DNA of 64,000 nucleotides from Phallusia mammillata (Eukaryota > Chordata > Ascidiacea > Phlebobranchia > Ascidiidae): contig QLIY01000408.1 in NCBI GenBank assembly GCA_003260075.1, positions 72,946 to 136,945 on the forward strand. Reading direction: 5' to 3'. Each line of letters opens with the position of its first letter. The stretch's first letter is position 1. The translations under genes and the position numbers were made by a program. The notes under the pieces were generated by a model. That model worked only from the letters and a program-made list of their open reading frames with translations. It had not been told where the DNA came from and did no database searches. Below, piece after piece: positions 48,950 through 62,024 of this stretch.

Positions 48950-50850
48950 AACGGAACTATGCAAAATTTTAAAGCAGTTAATTGAAGTTTTTAATTGTAA
49001 CCGAACTGGGTGATGTGTTGAAAAATGTTCGCTAATTTGTAATAAAATATCTGTGGAATCTTACTGCGGAGTTTGTGGGTGCCGGAAAAAAATGTTAGAC
49101 ATATTACCCAAAACTTAAGTTATAAGGGACGAAAGGCAGGGCGTTTAGTACTGAGCAAAAAAAGTAACGGCACAGTTGTGTTTGCATAGTTTAAGGAGTA
49201 CTCAAAACATCTTCTGCTGCAAATCAATATCATATTGCAATAATATTTTCCTTTTAGGCCACTGTAAGTTATCTATACGATTTGACAAACCAAAAAACGT
49301 GTTCGTTGGCCAGATGAAATGACCTCGAGGGATGGATCCGGCCTGCGGGCCGTAGTTTTGTGACCTCTACCTTCAGGGGGCAAAAAATCTGGTTTTCGCC
49401 CGAATATTCCCCCCCCCCCAGATGAAATGACCTCGAGGGATGGATCCGGCCTGCGGGCCGTAGTTTGGTGACCCCTACCTTCAGGGGGCAAAAAATCTGG
49501 TTTTCGCCCGAATATTCCAGTTTCAACCCGGTTTTAACCTGTTTCTGCCTCCTACCGAACCTCCAAACCGGTTTTTAAAATCAGAAATTTTTACCCGACT
49601 TCTGAAAAAAAAACCTAAGGCTATAGCGTTTCCTTATTGTTCGATTTGTGGGGGGAGCACAAACAGACAACCGGAAATAAAATTTAACACAACCTTTTAT
49701 CCAATGCTCCACAAAATATTACCAAACGTTTGAAACCGACACGTTTTTTAATTATATGATTTCCATCAATTTATGCCTTTTTCTTCTGTACGTGGTCACG
49801 TGACTCGGAAGTTACTTCTCAACCTTGATGCGCTGTCGTTAACGTCATGCAAGATGCTGGGCGGAAAACGGTGAAAAGGTAAGGTTTACTTTCGCAACGG
49901 AACGCGTTTAAGAATTACTTTTTGTAAATGCAGCAATAGAGTGTAATTATATGTATTAATGTCTAGAATAGCTGTTTTTGTTATTTCATTATTAACATCA
50001 AAAATATAGTTTACCTATTTTGCAAAAAATGGCAAACTACTTGAAATGGTAATGATCAGTTAAAGGTTAATTGCCACTTTATGTTGTGTTAAAACGAACC
50101 CATCTCATAATAACTTGAATACAACATGTTCAGTTTTCATTTGCTTTTAAACTTTCAATTAAAATGCCTAGTTACTGAGTTAAATTTAAATTGCTGCCTG
50201 ATGGTTTGTAAACTTTTTGTGGGTAACGTTTTTAGTATTCTACAAGTTAGTTTGACAAATTACTGTTTAACAATAGTCAAGTTCTTTTGGTATAATTGCT
50301 CTGTGACATAACAATGCCATAAGGTTGTTCAAGCAGCTTCTGATCGGCGCTGTTTTAGGCGATCGGCGCTTTTGCTGATAACTCGCTTTTTTGTGTCCGG
50401 CGGTGTTGAATGCTGCTGGTGGCACACGAAAGCCAACTCCTGATTGACAGTTATTGAATTGTTTTAGGTTCTGCTGGTGCCAGTTGGTTAGAATGCTGCT
50501 GATTTAAGGCTGCTTAATGTTGATTCTGTACTTGACCTACAATCCAAGACATTTGCCTAACAAGCACTCACATTCAATGTAAAGTAAGTAGTCTTTTTAA
50601 TGTCTACAATGTTTAGCAAACAAAACACTACGCTTCAACTAATTTTGACGGTTTAATCTAATAAAAAGTCTATTTAATAAACACATGTTTGAAAATTATG
50701 TCTTTTCGTTTTAAATGTCCTCACTAGTGTAAATTTAAAGTATCCAAGTTGTACGAATATATAGTTGTTGAAATCAAACTATAACAATCTATTGTTCGAT
50801 TAGGGTAAAGAAACTGAAATACAAGTACGCAGTGCCATTACACCAACGAA
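48950..50850. other. Mostly non-genic; candidate 5' exon at 49847-49878
   Basis: After the hAT-like fragments, the stretch ATGCAAGATGCTGGG... to gtaagg could be a start exon of the plus-strand unit. Otherwise AT-rich DNA without recognisable genes. Confidence 0.35.
49312..49518. repeat. Direct duplication joined by 11 C
   Basis: About 97-bp arms around 49409-49419, in a hAT-like element end. Confidence 0.85.
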
Positions 50851-50898
50851 ATGGCGGCCATTTTCCCCATTGCTCCGAACTGGCAACTACGTTTTGAG
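50851..50898 (+). CDS. Candidate first coding or 5' untranslated exon
   Basis: ATGGCGGCC in a good Kozak-like context, open for 16 codons (MAAIFPIAPNWQLRFE) to a strong gtgagt donor. A continuation at 53917 onward gives only short frames, so this may be an upstream reading frame of the 55-kb transcription unit. Confidence 0.3.
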
Positions 50899-50962
50899 GT
50901 GAGTTTCGTGTCTTTGTAACATGTTTATTGGGTATGCGTTTGTTGGCGTAAATTATACATGT

Positions 50963-51135
50963 TTAAGTTAATACTTAATGGTAATTTTATGAGTTGTGTT
51001 TGTCAAAATGAACGCTCCTTTTTACAATGCTATTACATAAAGTACCCCCCCCCCTTAAGTTAATACTTAATGGTAATTTTATGAGTTGTGTTTGTCAAAA
51101 TGTGCTCCTTTTTACAATGTTATTACAGAAAGTCT
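50963..51135. repeat. Direct duplication joined by ten C
   Basis: About 80-bp arms around 51045-51054. Confidence 0.85.
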
Positions 51136-51658
51136 TAAATTAAAACACTTAGTGGCAGTTAAAAGTGTTATTTGCTCTTTTTTACATTGCCGAGAACAAT
51201 AATTGTTAAAAATTAATTAAACAGTTCGAAATTTCCTGGACGTCTTGCCCTAATAGCGCCCGTTAAGCCCCACCAAGCCTTGCGCAATTTTGGCACTATT
51301 TCACGTGTTGCACAAGGGACGTAACAATGCTTGGTATGCGCATGGCAGTCACGTGACAAATTAGGCCAATCACATAAGCGCTGATTGCTTGGTATTTCGA
51401 GTACCAGGTGGATTGCAAAATTTGTGCGTGTCTCTGTTGTGGGCCATTGGTGTTTTGGCCTACTTGTGTTACTCAAGTCTCCAGGTTTCTTAACAACTCC
51501 TTTTCGCGCTATGGCTGTACAGGGACACATTGTAGAGCTCTATTTAAATCTAAAACAGCGTCCAGTGTGATAATGGTGCACAGAGTATTTTTATATTTTA
51601 GTATTTTTGTGTAACTGTGTGTTTTGACAAAGCCGAATTTACAAATGATGACGTAATG

Positions 51659-51854
51659 CAGAGGTCGGCAACCTTTTTTTAATGCGGACCGTTTTTGAAA
51701 CTAAAATTTTATCGCGGACCGGCCTACAAAATAAGAACAAATATTCAGCAATGAAACGCCTAAATTAGTTTATCATACATGGGCAAACTGATTCAAAGCA
51801 TTAAAGCTGAAAAAGTATACGGTCCCGCAACGTACCGGCGGTTCCCGACCACTG
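51659..51854. mobile_element. Small hAT-like element
   Basis: Ends CAGAGGTCGGCAACC / GGTTCCCGACCACTG with imperfect 8-bp flanks (acgtaatg, acgtaaag). A partial relative starts at 51906. Confidence 0.65.
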
Positions 51855-53147
51855 ACGTAAAGGATATGTAAACCGTAGTAAACGTACATTAGCTGGTATA
51901 AAGCAGGGTTCGGCAACCTTTAGAATTCCGGGTACCAATTTACTTGTTTGTCATAATGAAAATGGCTTCGCAAACTTGCAAGGTTTGCCGCCCTCTGTTG
52001 TAAAGTATGGCTTTCATGGTTCTTTAACACAAAACATACAAAGTCTAACTTGCCACTTTGTCAACAGAATAATCTCATCGACAACAAAGTATCAAAACCT
52101 GCCTTCAATTCGCCTGTCATATCATCATCCCAATTCACTATGGACCACATACGCCTTTGACATGATGGACTTGGATTTGCTAATTTCAAAGGGTTGCCAC
52201 ATGTATACTATGGACTTGGACAAGTAAAAGTGGAAACGAAATTGCCACTTGCATACTGACAATATTTAGATGGCTCAAGGTCATCATTTCAAAATACTGC
52301 TATACACAGACATTATGTATATGGTAACGCGTATTACCATCATACGCAATGGACTTGGACATTCTGCGCGACAATTTGCGTTCGTTGTACGCAGCTGCGT
52401 TTTGTTAATTCTAAGCATTTTGTCTTCAGTTTTGCAGCATAAGAAGTGAGTCTTCATTTACTGTCAGGTCCTGCATAGATTACAACCTAGTGGTAAAACA
52501 GTATAGTTTTAGTAGAAAACCATATTACTTTAGTGGTAAAGCAGCATATTTGCACCAACAGGGATTTTTTATGAATACTGAGCAGTTTGTGACGTTGATT
52601 GATTTTGGTGTTGCGTGAAAATTGTCAATCGCCGAACCCAGTTCCTGATTTCAGCGGTTGGCAATTCCCCTCTGCACGTTAACTTGCGCAAATGCCCCCA
52701 ACCCCCAACACCTGGCTGTTCAAAGTTGCTGCTGCGCTTTCGTATTGCAAGGCTGTGCACAGTCTTGTAATTCGAGCAGTATTCTACAAAGCTTCTCTGT
52801 AAGTGCTCAGTTAAGAAAGTAAGAACACAGATGGTTTTAAAGCGAAACATTTACTCCAAGCAAGTGCAGGCGAAATTATTTTTGGTTTGAAAAGCTTATA
52901 GTTTTTTCTAAGTTTTGTGGCGCAGCTTGTGATATTTCAGCTAGAAGAGAATATTGGCAGTACTTGTTTTCTTTATTGCAAGTTTGCTTTTTGTTATGTA
53001 GTGAAATAATTTCTTTTTTTGATTGTCTATATAGCACATTGGCAACTGGTATGTTGTGTTTAAAATTGAATTTTCTTTTCTGAACAATATTATTGTGACT
53101 AAAATTATTAAGATTGCAGTTTTGTTACATTGAAAAGATGTACATTT

Positions 53148-53549
53148 TTCAAACGCAGCGACCGCTTACGATAAAGTGACAGGCCTTAAAAATGCGTAAG
53201 TTGTGGCTTCCAAAAAATGCATGTTGCAATGTTGTGTTTTATAACACACTCCTTGATTGTGTAAATGTCCCTTTTAAAACCCGGTGACAACTGGCAAATG
53301 TTTAAAACGCAGCGTTTGCTGACGATAAAAAAAATCCCAAATGCANTTCAAACGCAGCGACCGCTGACGATAAAGTAACAGGCCTTAAAAATGCGAAAGT
53401 AGCCAATGGCTTCCAAAAAATGCATGTTGCAATGTTGTGTTTTATAACACACTCCTTGATTGTGTAAATGTCCCTTTTAAAACCCGGTGACAACTGGCAA
53501 ATGTTTAAAACGCAGCGTTTGCTGACGATAAAAAAAATCCCAAATGCAT
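53148..53549. repeat. Roughly 195-bp direct duplication joined by a single N
   Basis: Arms on each side of 53346. Carries the repeated motif aaacgcagcg..ctgacgata also seen at 53650. Confidence 0.85.
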
Positions 53550-53916
53550 GTAATACTAACAATGTTTAAAATTGCGTATTTAAATGCATATATTTTGTTG
53601 TTTTATAAACATGTCCCTTTTTGGCCAGCGACGGTTGGCAATAGTTTTCAAAACGCAGCGACAGCTGACTATAACACTCCCTCAAAAGTGTAAATTTGCA
53701 TGTTATGTTATAAAATTGCGTTTCATAACCCAGCGACGGCTGGACTTTAACCCAGTGCACTTCACATTGAAATATTTCTGTGTTTGCAATATTGATTGTT
53801 ACCGCCCTGTGCATTGGACATTGTGCTATCTACTCAGATGTAAGTATTATGTGTTAGGCCTACATGTTAAGAACAAAGGGCATGCGTTTTATTTAATCCT
53901 GCTTTATCATTTACAG

Positions 53917-54010
53917 ACAGATGCACAACTTCAGTGACGTCATCAAACGTTGCTATGGGAACGTGTTCGCGTGCGTACGGCTCATCCGATGATGATCCGA
54001 CTTTAAATGG
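53917..54010 (+). other. Candidate internal exon of the same transcription unit
   Basis: Acceptor tttacag, donor ATGgtgagt, one frame open across the stretch (RCTTSVTSSNVAMGTCSRAY, then GSSDDDPTLN). Contains a TGACGTCA. No recognised domain; it may be untranslated. Confidence 0.25.
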
Positions 54011-54036
54011 TGAGTTAAACTTGCCGTGTTTGTTTA

Positions 54037-54168
54037 GGTAGAGCTACTAACGTAAGAATTGCTGACCAAGCAAATTATTGTCCCTGTAAACGCCTATGCT
54101 CCGTTGCGCCACTTATCAGAAATCCCCAAACCTGGCTATTGTGAGTTCTTACGTTAGTGGTTCTACCG
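54037..54168. mobile_element. Small MITE, GGTAGAGCTACTAAC family
   Basis: Inverted ends GGTAGAGCTACTAACGTAAG and the complement (about 90% match); target duplication TTTGTTTA at 54029-54036 and 54169-54176. A relative lies at 646-735. Confidence 0.8.
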
Positions 54169-54536
54169 TTTGTTTACTGCGCATAATGGCTACATGCTCA
54201 GAAAAACTGAATGTTATATATTAAGCTACAGAGATTTGTACATATTGTGTCTCCAAACGTACATCACTTTTATCCATGACTTTAATAAAAAAAATAACAG
54301 TATCACAAGCTTGTAGTAGTTATGATTTTTTTCGATACGTATAAAAACATTCCATTGAAAATTGCTTTTCGTCTCCATTTCGAAAGATTACCTTTATCAT
54401 GTTTAGGTCCTAATAAGTTCGAATATGCAAGCTTTTGAAAGCAAATGTGTTTTAATTAAAGGTTTTGTGTTCTATTACTAGAACGGATGTTTTCATCGGA
54501 AACTCGACTCGCGAAAGCTGATCAACGGGAAACTTA

Positions 54537-54657
54537 AATCCTAAGTCGCACCAAACAGCCTCTTGCGATGCATTAGCAACAAAACAGGTTTGTGCACTTT
54601 CATACTTTGACGTACTGTTAATTTCCAGTTTAAAATCATTTGACAATGTTATAGAAC

Positions 54658-54750
<93 letters not shown>

Positions 54751-55136
54751 AGCATCCTTTAGTCACTAAAGGATGCTTTTTATCGAAATTAATTAGTCAC
54801 TAAAGGATGCTTTTTAGCGAAATTAATTTTAATCCCTTTTATTAGTCTCTATAAACACTAAAGTTTAGTGTCTATAGAGAGCAATAAAAGGGATTAAAAT
54901 TAGACAAGGCTACAGTTGACGTACTGGCTTTATTTTAGGCCACTGATGGGTCTTAGATGGTATAAGATAAAATATGGTCAACTCCCCCCCCCCAATCCTA
55001 AGTCGCACCAAACAGCCTCTTGCGATGCATTAGCAACAAAATAGGTTTGTGCATTTTCATACTTTGACGTACTGGCTTTATTTTAGGCCACTGAGGGGTC
55101 TTAGATGGTATAAGATAAAATATGGTCAACATAAAA
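54537..55136. repeat. Direct duplication joined by ten C, left arm split by a palindrome and a 92-base C run
   Basis: The right arm (54994-55136) is continuous. The left arm is split after tttgacgtactg by 54619-54916, which holds 92 C (54659-54750) and palindromic sequence. Confidence 0.75.
54751..54902. mobile_element. Palindromic insertion
   Basis: Near-perfect inverted repeat at 54825-54902 (taatcccttttatt..tctctata.acactaaa and complement), preceded by two copies of a smaller hairpin, agcatcctttagtgactaaa-type. Absent from the other arm of the duplication, so likely a MITE present in one haplotype. Confidence 0.6.
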
Positions 55137-55227
55137 TAAACTTTTGTTCTTTTTCAGCTTGCTGCGTTGATACGAATTGAAAAAAGCACGTGACAAGACG
55201 AGACGTCGCTTTTTTTCCTAAACGAAG

Positions 55228-56854
55228 ATGAAAGAGGCTAAACGTAAGTAAAACGGCTCCTCTAGACTCGGCAATCTACAATGGAACTTTTGAATTTGTT
55301 GACGGTCAGGGCTTTTAGGGTCTTGGCGGGGCAAGCAATAAAAATAACACCCTTATTGGCTTAATATTCTTATACGTGATGAGGTTGGTACTAAACACCG
55401 TATGGTACCACATGTCAACGCCTGTAGAATATTAGGCCCAAAAGGGTATCTAAATCTAAGATTGATTGAATTATAATGTTATTGTTATTTCAAACCCCCA
55501 CACCGACCCTAATAGCCCTAACCGTCAACATCTTCATTAGTTTTTTATTAGGTTATTTTAGAGAAGCCCGCAGATACTTATTCTTGCTGTAACAAAACAG
55601 CATTTCGTTGCGCGGCAAAGCCCGTTCACCGAAAACAGACCTTTAAATTTCAATGTAAATTTAAATACCACAGCAACTTTTACTAAAAGCATTATAAACG
55701 AATATATATATATATATATATTCACCACCATATGGCAAGGCGTACGCTAGAAAAATCTAGCCTTCGGTGGGTGAATCCACGACAGGACCAGCCTACGCCT
55801 TGCCATATGGTGGTGAGTGCTTGGTGACCGGCTGATTCGGTATAACGCCATCAATAGGTCTGGCGTACTGTGACAAATTTTGCAACTTCTATTCACTAAA
55901 CTTTACTTTTTGAAATAACTTATTGTTAACAACATATATGTCTTATGCAGGCGATGAGGGTTTTGTTCCAGTTATGGATTCAAGGATCTTCGCAGAAACT
56001 GAAAACTTCCAACAAACGTCAAGGTAAAAAAAAATTTTTTTTTGCCTTTGATTTGGCAAAGTTGAAAACCCACAATAAACCGCCTATAGCTTTGTCGGTA
56101 TTAAACAGTGTGAGATGCGTCATTTTAAACCAGGGTTGCACATGACGGTCGCATCGCAGGTCCTTATTTTGTCAACAGATATACAGGTTTGCATCACATA
56201 TATGCCATCTAATGTACCACCTAAAACTCCATATAAATTTTGAATTTGATGCACAAATTGAGCCGCACAGCGCGGAGATCAGTCTTAACTGATCATGATG
56301 TCAGGATCTATTTATATTGTGGCGCTTTGTTACCTGTTTTTCGTATTGTTTGCACACTACAGGCGTACAAAAAGTCTATATTTTAATAACCATCTACATA
56401 TATTTTAATAACCATCTTCACGGCCGCACAAACTCGTCTCTGTTGCTGCATGTGGCCGTACGGCCGCAGGTTGTGCACCCCTATTTTAAACATGCACCGA
56501 CTCATTAACTGTTTCGTTTCATGTGCCGTCGGGCTAGACTAGTGTTGCCTGTGTTTAAACCTTCCCTAAATAAGCGTTCCGCAACTTTTATGGTCACAAA
56601 ACTTGTCAAATTGAACTCACACCTCAATCTAAAATGTAAATAATTACACGTTTGGTTAATTCGCGCTGAAATGTGTATGGTTTATGGCATACACTTTATG
56701 CTATCAAACGTTCGCACGGAACAATGTACCAAGTAGCGGAATATAGGTTTTAATTTCTGTTCTTTGTTTCAGATTTTTCACATTCGACACCTCGCCTCCC
56801 GAACCTGCATCCAATCATCAACTTCAAAAAATACGGGCTGTCAGTTATTCATAA
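55228..56854 (+). CDS. Possible small three-exon gene, 56 aa, unknown
   Basis: Exons 55228-55243 (MKEAK), 55951-56023 (DEGFVPVMDSRIFAETENFQ...) and 56773-56854 (FFTFDTSPPEPASNHQLQKI..., then stop), with donors gtaagt and gtaaaa and acceptors atgcag and tttcag. Phases fit and give 171 nt. The first exon also holds a stop from an upstream frame, so further 5' non-coding exons are likely (candidates 49847-49878, 50851-50898 and near 53917-54009). I do not recognise the protein. It could be chance splicing of non-coding DNA. Confidence 0.35.
55723..55815. mobile_element. Hairpin element
   Basis: Inverted arms caccaccatatggcaaggcg and complement, followed by ggtgaccggctgattcggta, a stretch also found at 36576-36600. 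Preceded by an (AT) run. Confidence 0.55.
56131..56482. mobile_element. Small hAT-like element
   Basis: Ends CAGGGTTGCACA / TGTGCACCCCT, with flanking ATTTTAAA at 56122-56129 and 56483-56490. A relative starts at 31674 (CAGGGGTGCACAACC) in intelectin 2. Confidence 0.75.
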
Positions 56855-56910
56855 GAGATTGCTGCGTTATAGTCAACATTGAATGCGAGATTTGCACCTA
56901 GGCCCATAAC

Positions 56911-56911
<1 letters not shown>

Positions 56912-56943
<32 letters not shown>
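56912..56943. repeat. 32-base C run
   Basis: Flanked by ggcccataact on both sides, a minimal version of the duplicated-flank pattern. Confidence 0.75.
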
Positions 56944-56945
<2 letters not shown>

Positions 56946-58501
56946 CCCATAACTCTATGCTAACTTGCGCTGGGCCTCCATTCGTCATTGTTTGGTCCAG
57001 CGGATGGAGGCCCAAGTTGTTTTTGTTTTTTTGGTGCTACAAATTAGGTCGCAAATAGGTTTACATAGTTGTAGCATCGATAACTAGGGTTAGAATAGTT
57101 AGGATGGGTCTTGTATGGGTTCGCGCGCCGCATTCCCCCTCAGTTACGGGTTTAGTTAGGCGCGGCTCATTAATATTTAGCGTTAAAACCTAGGGCTAGA
57201 AACACGTCGCCATCACCCACCCAGGCCCGCTGGGGTTCAACTTCCACCAGAGTTTGATCCCAGGAGTCAAAATTCCACCGGAGACGGGTACCGGTGCAGG
57301 CGTTCCTAGTAAACTTCGCTATCCGTCGGACGAATGGGCCGGTTGGAGAGTGGAGAGGAAAGGTTCGCGAGCACGCCGGCTAAAAATACCCTAAGGCTGT
57401 TTTCAATTCCCCCCTACACATGTCCGAATTCGGGAGGGTCCGTCTTTGATGATGATGTTTTTTTTCTATCCGTCTTTGAAGATGATGATGTTTGTCAGTG
57501 TCCTACATCTGTTTGTTGTCGCTTTTATATACGTGGCCTTTCGCTGCCTTCACCCTTTTTGTCATAAGCTTGAGCGCATTTAAATTAGGGATCTGTCGCT
57601 TGGTGTCGCACTGTTGCTTCAGTGCCGTGCATCTGTATTGACTGAACGATCCACTCGCAGTTTATTCTTCCATAAGAAGACCCTGGACTGCGGCTGGGTT
57701 GCAATGCCATGCAGATGCACATGATGTTCTTTGTTCTTGTGGCAAATCCTGCCACCCAGCGGTTCTTGCAGCTCGTGTATTTTTCCCCACAGGTACTTTT
57801 ATTTGCAGGTACATTTTTCCACAGGTTTTGTTCGTTTGTTATTTTCGAAAACGGTTTGCATACGTTTAGCGTATTATTTTAAGTGTTTGTATGTTTATAA
57901 CTATCCAAATCTCGCATTCCTTGTTGACTCGGCCTTGTAAACCCATTCAAAAGCTTTGTTTGTTTCATAACTTTGCTTTTGGTGAAGTTTACACTGCCAG
58001 GCGCGGCAGCCTCACATTTTACTTTTCATAGGCTAAATGTTGCGGAGAAGTCAGATAGTTAGCGAGCTCCGAAGCTGTTTTTTCTTGTTTTTGTTTGTGA
58101 TCTAGTTGCGGCGGCATTATAGGGGCGCGCAGGACGATGGCGGTTCCACAAGTATGTTTGTGTGGGAATGTTTGTGAGTTAGGCTTAATAACGTTAGGTG
58201 CAAATTGCACTGAAGAAGATGAACAACCAATCGTGTACGATTTGATGGGAGTTCAACCAATCGCTTACCAGATGACCAATGTAAACGTATGGGGTTAAAT
58301 GTAGATTGAACCGTGTTTTAAAGAGGTTTACTTGCTAGTTTTTCTTTGGGGATTAAAATAGTTTATTGTTACCACATCTAGCCATCGGTGGTGATATGAT
58401 ACTTAAGTTGTCCATGAATAGTTTTTAGTGGCACTTATGGTTGGCAAATGAAATTTTCATTGACCATACCTAAATATTAGTGGTTACTTTGGGAATTTTT
58501 T

Positions 58502-58990
58502 GTGGCCATAACTAATTATTGGTGGTTACTTTTGGAATTTTCTGTAACCATAACTAATTATTGGTGGTTACTTTTGGATTTTTCTGTAACCATAACTAAT
58601 TATTGGTGGTTACTTTTGGATTTTTCTGTAACCATAACTAATTATTGGTGGTTACTTTTGGATTTTTCTGTAACCATAACTAATNACTTTGGGATTTTCT
58701 CTGACCACAACTAACCATTGGTGGTCACTTTGGGATTTTTTGGTGACCACAACTAACCATTGGTGGTTGCTTTGGGATTTTCTCTGACCACAACTAACCA
58801 TTGGTGGTCACTTTGGTATTTTTGACAACCACAACTAACCATTGGTGGTTACTTTGGGATTTTTGATGACCACAACTAACCATTGGTGGTTACTTTGGTA
58901 CTTTTTGATGACCACAACTAACCATTGGTGGTTACTTTGGGATATTTTTTGACCACAACGAATCATTGGTGGTTACTTTTGTATGAAACG
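58502..58990. repeat. 42-bp minisatellite with an N inside
   Basis: Units ccataactaattattggtgg..., 42 bp, four nearly identical copies before the N at 58685, then about seven more diverged units (gaccacaactaaccattggt...). An open frame through the first units is just the 14-codon translation of the repeat. Confidence 0.85.
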
Positions 58991-59040
58991 ATATCTTAGT
59001 TGTCCACGACTAAATTTCAGTGGCAACTTGCTAAAGTTAA

Positions 59041-60300
59041 GAAACTAACCACCCTCTCTTTTCCACAGAAAACCAACTTGTTCGAACCTTTACGCAGTTT
59101 AAAATACTGCTTGAAATCAGTAGTTTAATATACTACTTTGAAATGAGAACCAAAACTTTGAGGTAGTTTATCATACTACCTGGAAATTAGAACCTGAATA
59201 TTTTTTTAGTGTTTATTTGTTGTGTAAAAATCTTTCTAGGTTTAATTTGTTGCGAAAACACGTCGCGGTTTAGGCGTTAACTCTTCCTTCCTTATTTGGT
59301 AAATGTAATTTTAAATTTGTTATTTTAACTTAGATTATGTTGATGTGAATGTGATGGGTTTGGTTTTTATATTCTCTCTCTTAACTCGGCGCTGCGAACT
59401 CAGATCCAGTTTAGTTTTACTGGGGGGGGGGGACAATATTTACGCAGTTTAATGCACTGCTGGTAATAAGTAGTTTAATATACTAGGGGGGGGGGGACTA
59501 ACTTTTAGTGGCAACTTTGGTTGAGTAAACCTAAAAAATAACTATCCATTCGTTTCCACAGGAAGCTTGTTGTTACAAGATTTACGCAGTTTAATGCACT
59601 GCTGGTAATAAGTAGTTTAATATACTAGGGGGGGGGGAGCAGAATCTGCATGCAAAAGACCAAGGAATCGGAAACTTGACTTTGGAACGAGTTTTTAACC
59701 TGAGCATTGTATATTGTTATGTGATAAACTAACACTGTGTTTTGTGGGGGGGGGGACTTCGAACCCGGAAGTAGTTTAATATACTACTTTATTTTCGAAC
59801 CTAGAAGTAGTTTAATATACTACTTCGAAATTAGAACCAAAACAACGAGGTAGTTCAATATACTACCGGAAAATTAGAACCTCTACTTAAATATTTGTAT
59901 GTTGTATAAAATCTTTCTAGGATGAGTTTGTTGATAATTACGACGCGCGGTATACGCATTAGATCTTCCTTCCTTATTGGTAAATGTATTTTTTATTTTT
60001 TAACTAAATTAGACTATATTGTTGTGAATGTGAGGGTGTGATTTATATTATCTCCTTAAACGTCGGCGCTGCGAACGCTAGGACATTTAGTTCACTGAAT
60101 ACTGCGAGTTGCTTCGTGGTAAAGGCAGTCAGATAAATCGGGCCGCCATCGTCAGAAGCTAGCATTCACAAGTTCAGGGTCATAGTAACAGAGTCTGCCT
60201 GCATAAGACCAAGGAACTGGAATGCTGATTTCGGAACGAGTTTTTCACCTGAGCATTGTATATTGTTATGTGATAAACTAACACTGTGTTTTGTTTTGCA
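59041..60300. repeat. Complex duplicated field with palindromes GTAGTTTAATATACTAC and four G-run joints
   Basis: The 17-bp near-palindrome occurs at about 59128, 59163, 59467, 59611, 59773, 59808 and 59850. G runs near 59422, 59486, 59630 and 59747. Diverged copies: 59203-59320 against 59883-60002, and 59678-59757 against 60222-60300. Confidence 0.7.
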
Positions 60301-60988
60301 GATATTTGGACGAAGATTGAAAGCGGAATGGGTTATTTTACTTTAAAACTAATAATATATTTTTATTTTTTAGATGCGACCTAAATTGTGAAGATACGTT
60401 GATGGAACTTCGAAAGGGTAAATGTTAAAAAAAACTTTGTTTAAAATTAACCTACTTTCTTGTGCAGAACTTGGACAAAAACAAAAATATGGAAATATGT
60501 AATGGAATGTGTATTGAGCAAAATCACACAATCCTTTGGAATGTATTTTTACACGTGAGTGCAGAGGTATGATCTAGGCGTCCATTTGCAGTGAATCTTT
60601 TTTTGGCAAATGGACCAGTGTCTCTTCCTCGTCTCGGCCTGGTTCTGCGCCAGACGAGGGTCTCTACACTGCCACCTAACGAGAGACCCACTGCGAGAGT
60701 TGGCACCTCGACGTGGTGCAGTGGCCTGATTTAGAACTAAGACCAACTCGCAGAACCCAAAGCTTTATTCATGATTTGAAAATAATAACGATAAGTTAGA
60801 AAAACAGCTGTGCAGCCTAAAACTGTTCTGGTTGTATAAAATGCTTTGAAATGTACCAAACACAAAGTGCAACTTTTAAACGCCTCCTAACAATCAGTTT
60901 GTCCATCCGTGCGTCAGGCCTATAAAAGGTGTAATACCCAACCAAGCCGGCACCCCAACAAAAATGCTAGCCTTTCCTGGGATTTTGA

Positions 60989-61350
60989 TGCTTTGTTATT
61001 GTGATGCACCGAAGTTTCGGTAGGCCGAAACATTTCGGCCGAACTTTTGTCTGAATCGGGGGGGGGGAAAACGGCGGAATTGGTTGTTTTATTTCACAAC
61101 TAACATATGTTTTTGTTTTTTAGATGCGGCACATTTGTGAAGATTCTTATTCTGGAATATTGAAGGGTGACTTTACAATTAATTTAATACAAAATTAATC
61201 TCCTTTCTTGTTCAGAACTTACAAAAAGCAAACAAAATTGGAAAATTGTAATTGAATATATACATGTATTATGGAAAATCAAACAATCAATCCAAAACAA
61301 TTTTGAGGGGGGGGGGTTTGATGCTTTGTTATAGTGATACACCGAAGTTT
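60989..61350. repeat. Diverged duplication with G run
   Basis: gatgctttgttat.gtgat.cac before and after ten G at 61307-61316. A further diverged pair is 60345-60480 and 61095-61220 (tttttagatgcg...cagaactt). Confidence 0.65.
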
Positions 61351-61678
61351 GAATCCAAAAGTACTGTACAATCTTTCGGTTGTGCCTAAACAAAACCAAT
61401 ATTGAACAATTTAATTAGTTTACCCTCTAATAAAGAAGAAACCTCTAATAAAGATATTTTTTGACATTGTCTGAAAAGATTCTTAAGTTCCCAAGCGCGT
61501 GACTGATTTACGCGAGATGTTTGCGAAAACGCTTGTGGCGAATTAGAACTTCATTTTACAACGTAAATATAGAATTTTACAAAATAATTACCGGAGTTGC
61601 CTATAAGAACTGTGCAAACACGCACGGACAGCAATTTTTTGCGAGGGGGCATAATTTCTGTGATGTTCAACACAAGGA

Positions 61679-62024
61679 TTGTTTTTTTCTCTAGGGTTAC
61701 ACGTTTCTATTCTTCTGGTTAAAAGTTTCACTTTCCAAAGTGCTTTAAACCAAACTGACCGACAATTCTGCCAAAACCGAACTTGTGTAGTGTTCCGTTT
61801 ATGCTAATAGTGGCTAATGTGTCACAAGGTTATAACCGCGTCACGGGGGGGGGGTTCTTTTTTTCTTCTCTCGGGTTACACGTTTCTATTCTTCTGGTTA
61901 AAAGTTTCCCTTTCCAAAGTGCTTTGAACCAAACTGACCGACAATTCTGCCAAAACCGAACTTGTGTAGTGTTCGGTTTATGCTAATAGTGGCTAATGTG
62001 TCACAAGGTTATAACCGCGTCACT
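61679..62024. repeat. Direct duplication joined by ten G
   Basis: About 165-bp arms around 61845-61854, a few substitutions. Confidence 0.85.

Noticed and set aside
54452-54766. Minus-strand open frame with a long Gly stretch
   Set aside because: Translation of the 92-base C run; no domain on either side.
58502-58714. Repetitive TNYWWLLLDFSV protein
   Set aside because: A 42-bp minisatellite read in one frame; no start context or splice support.
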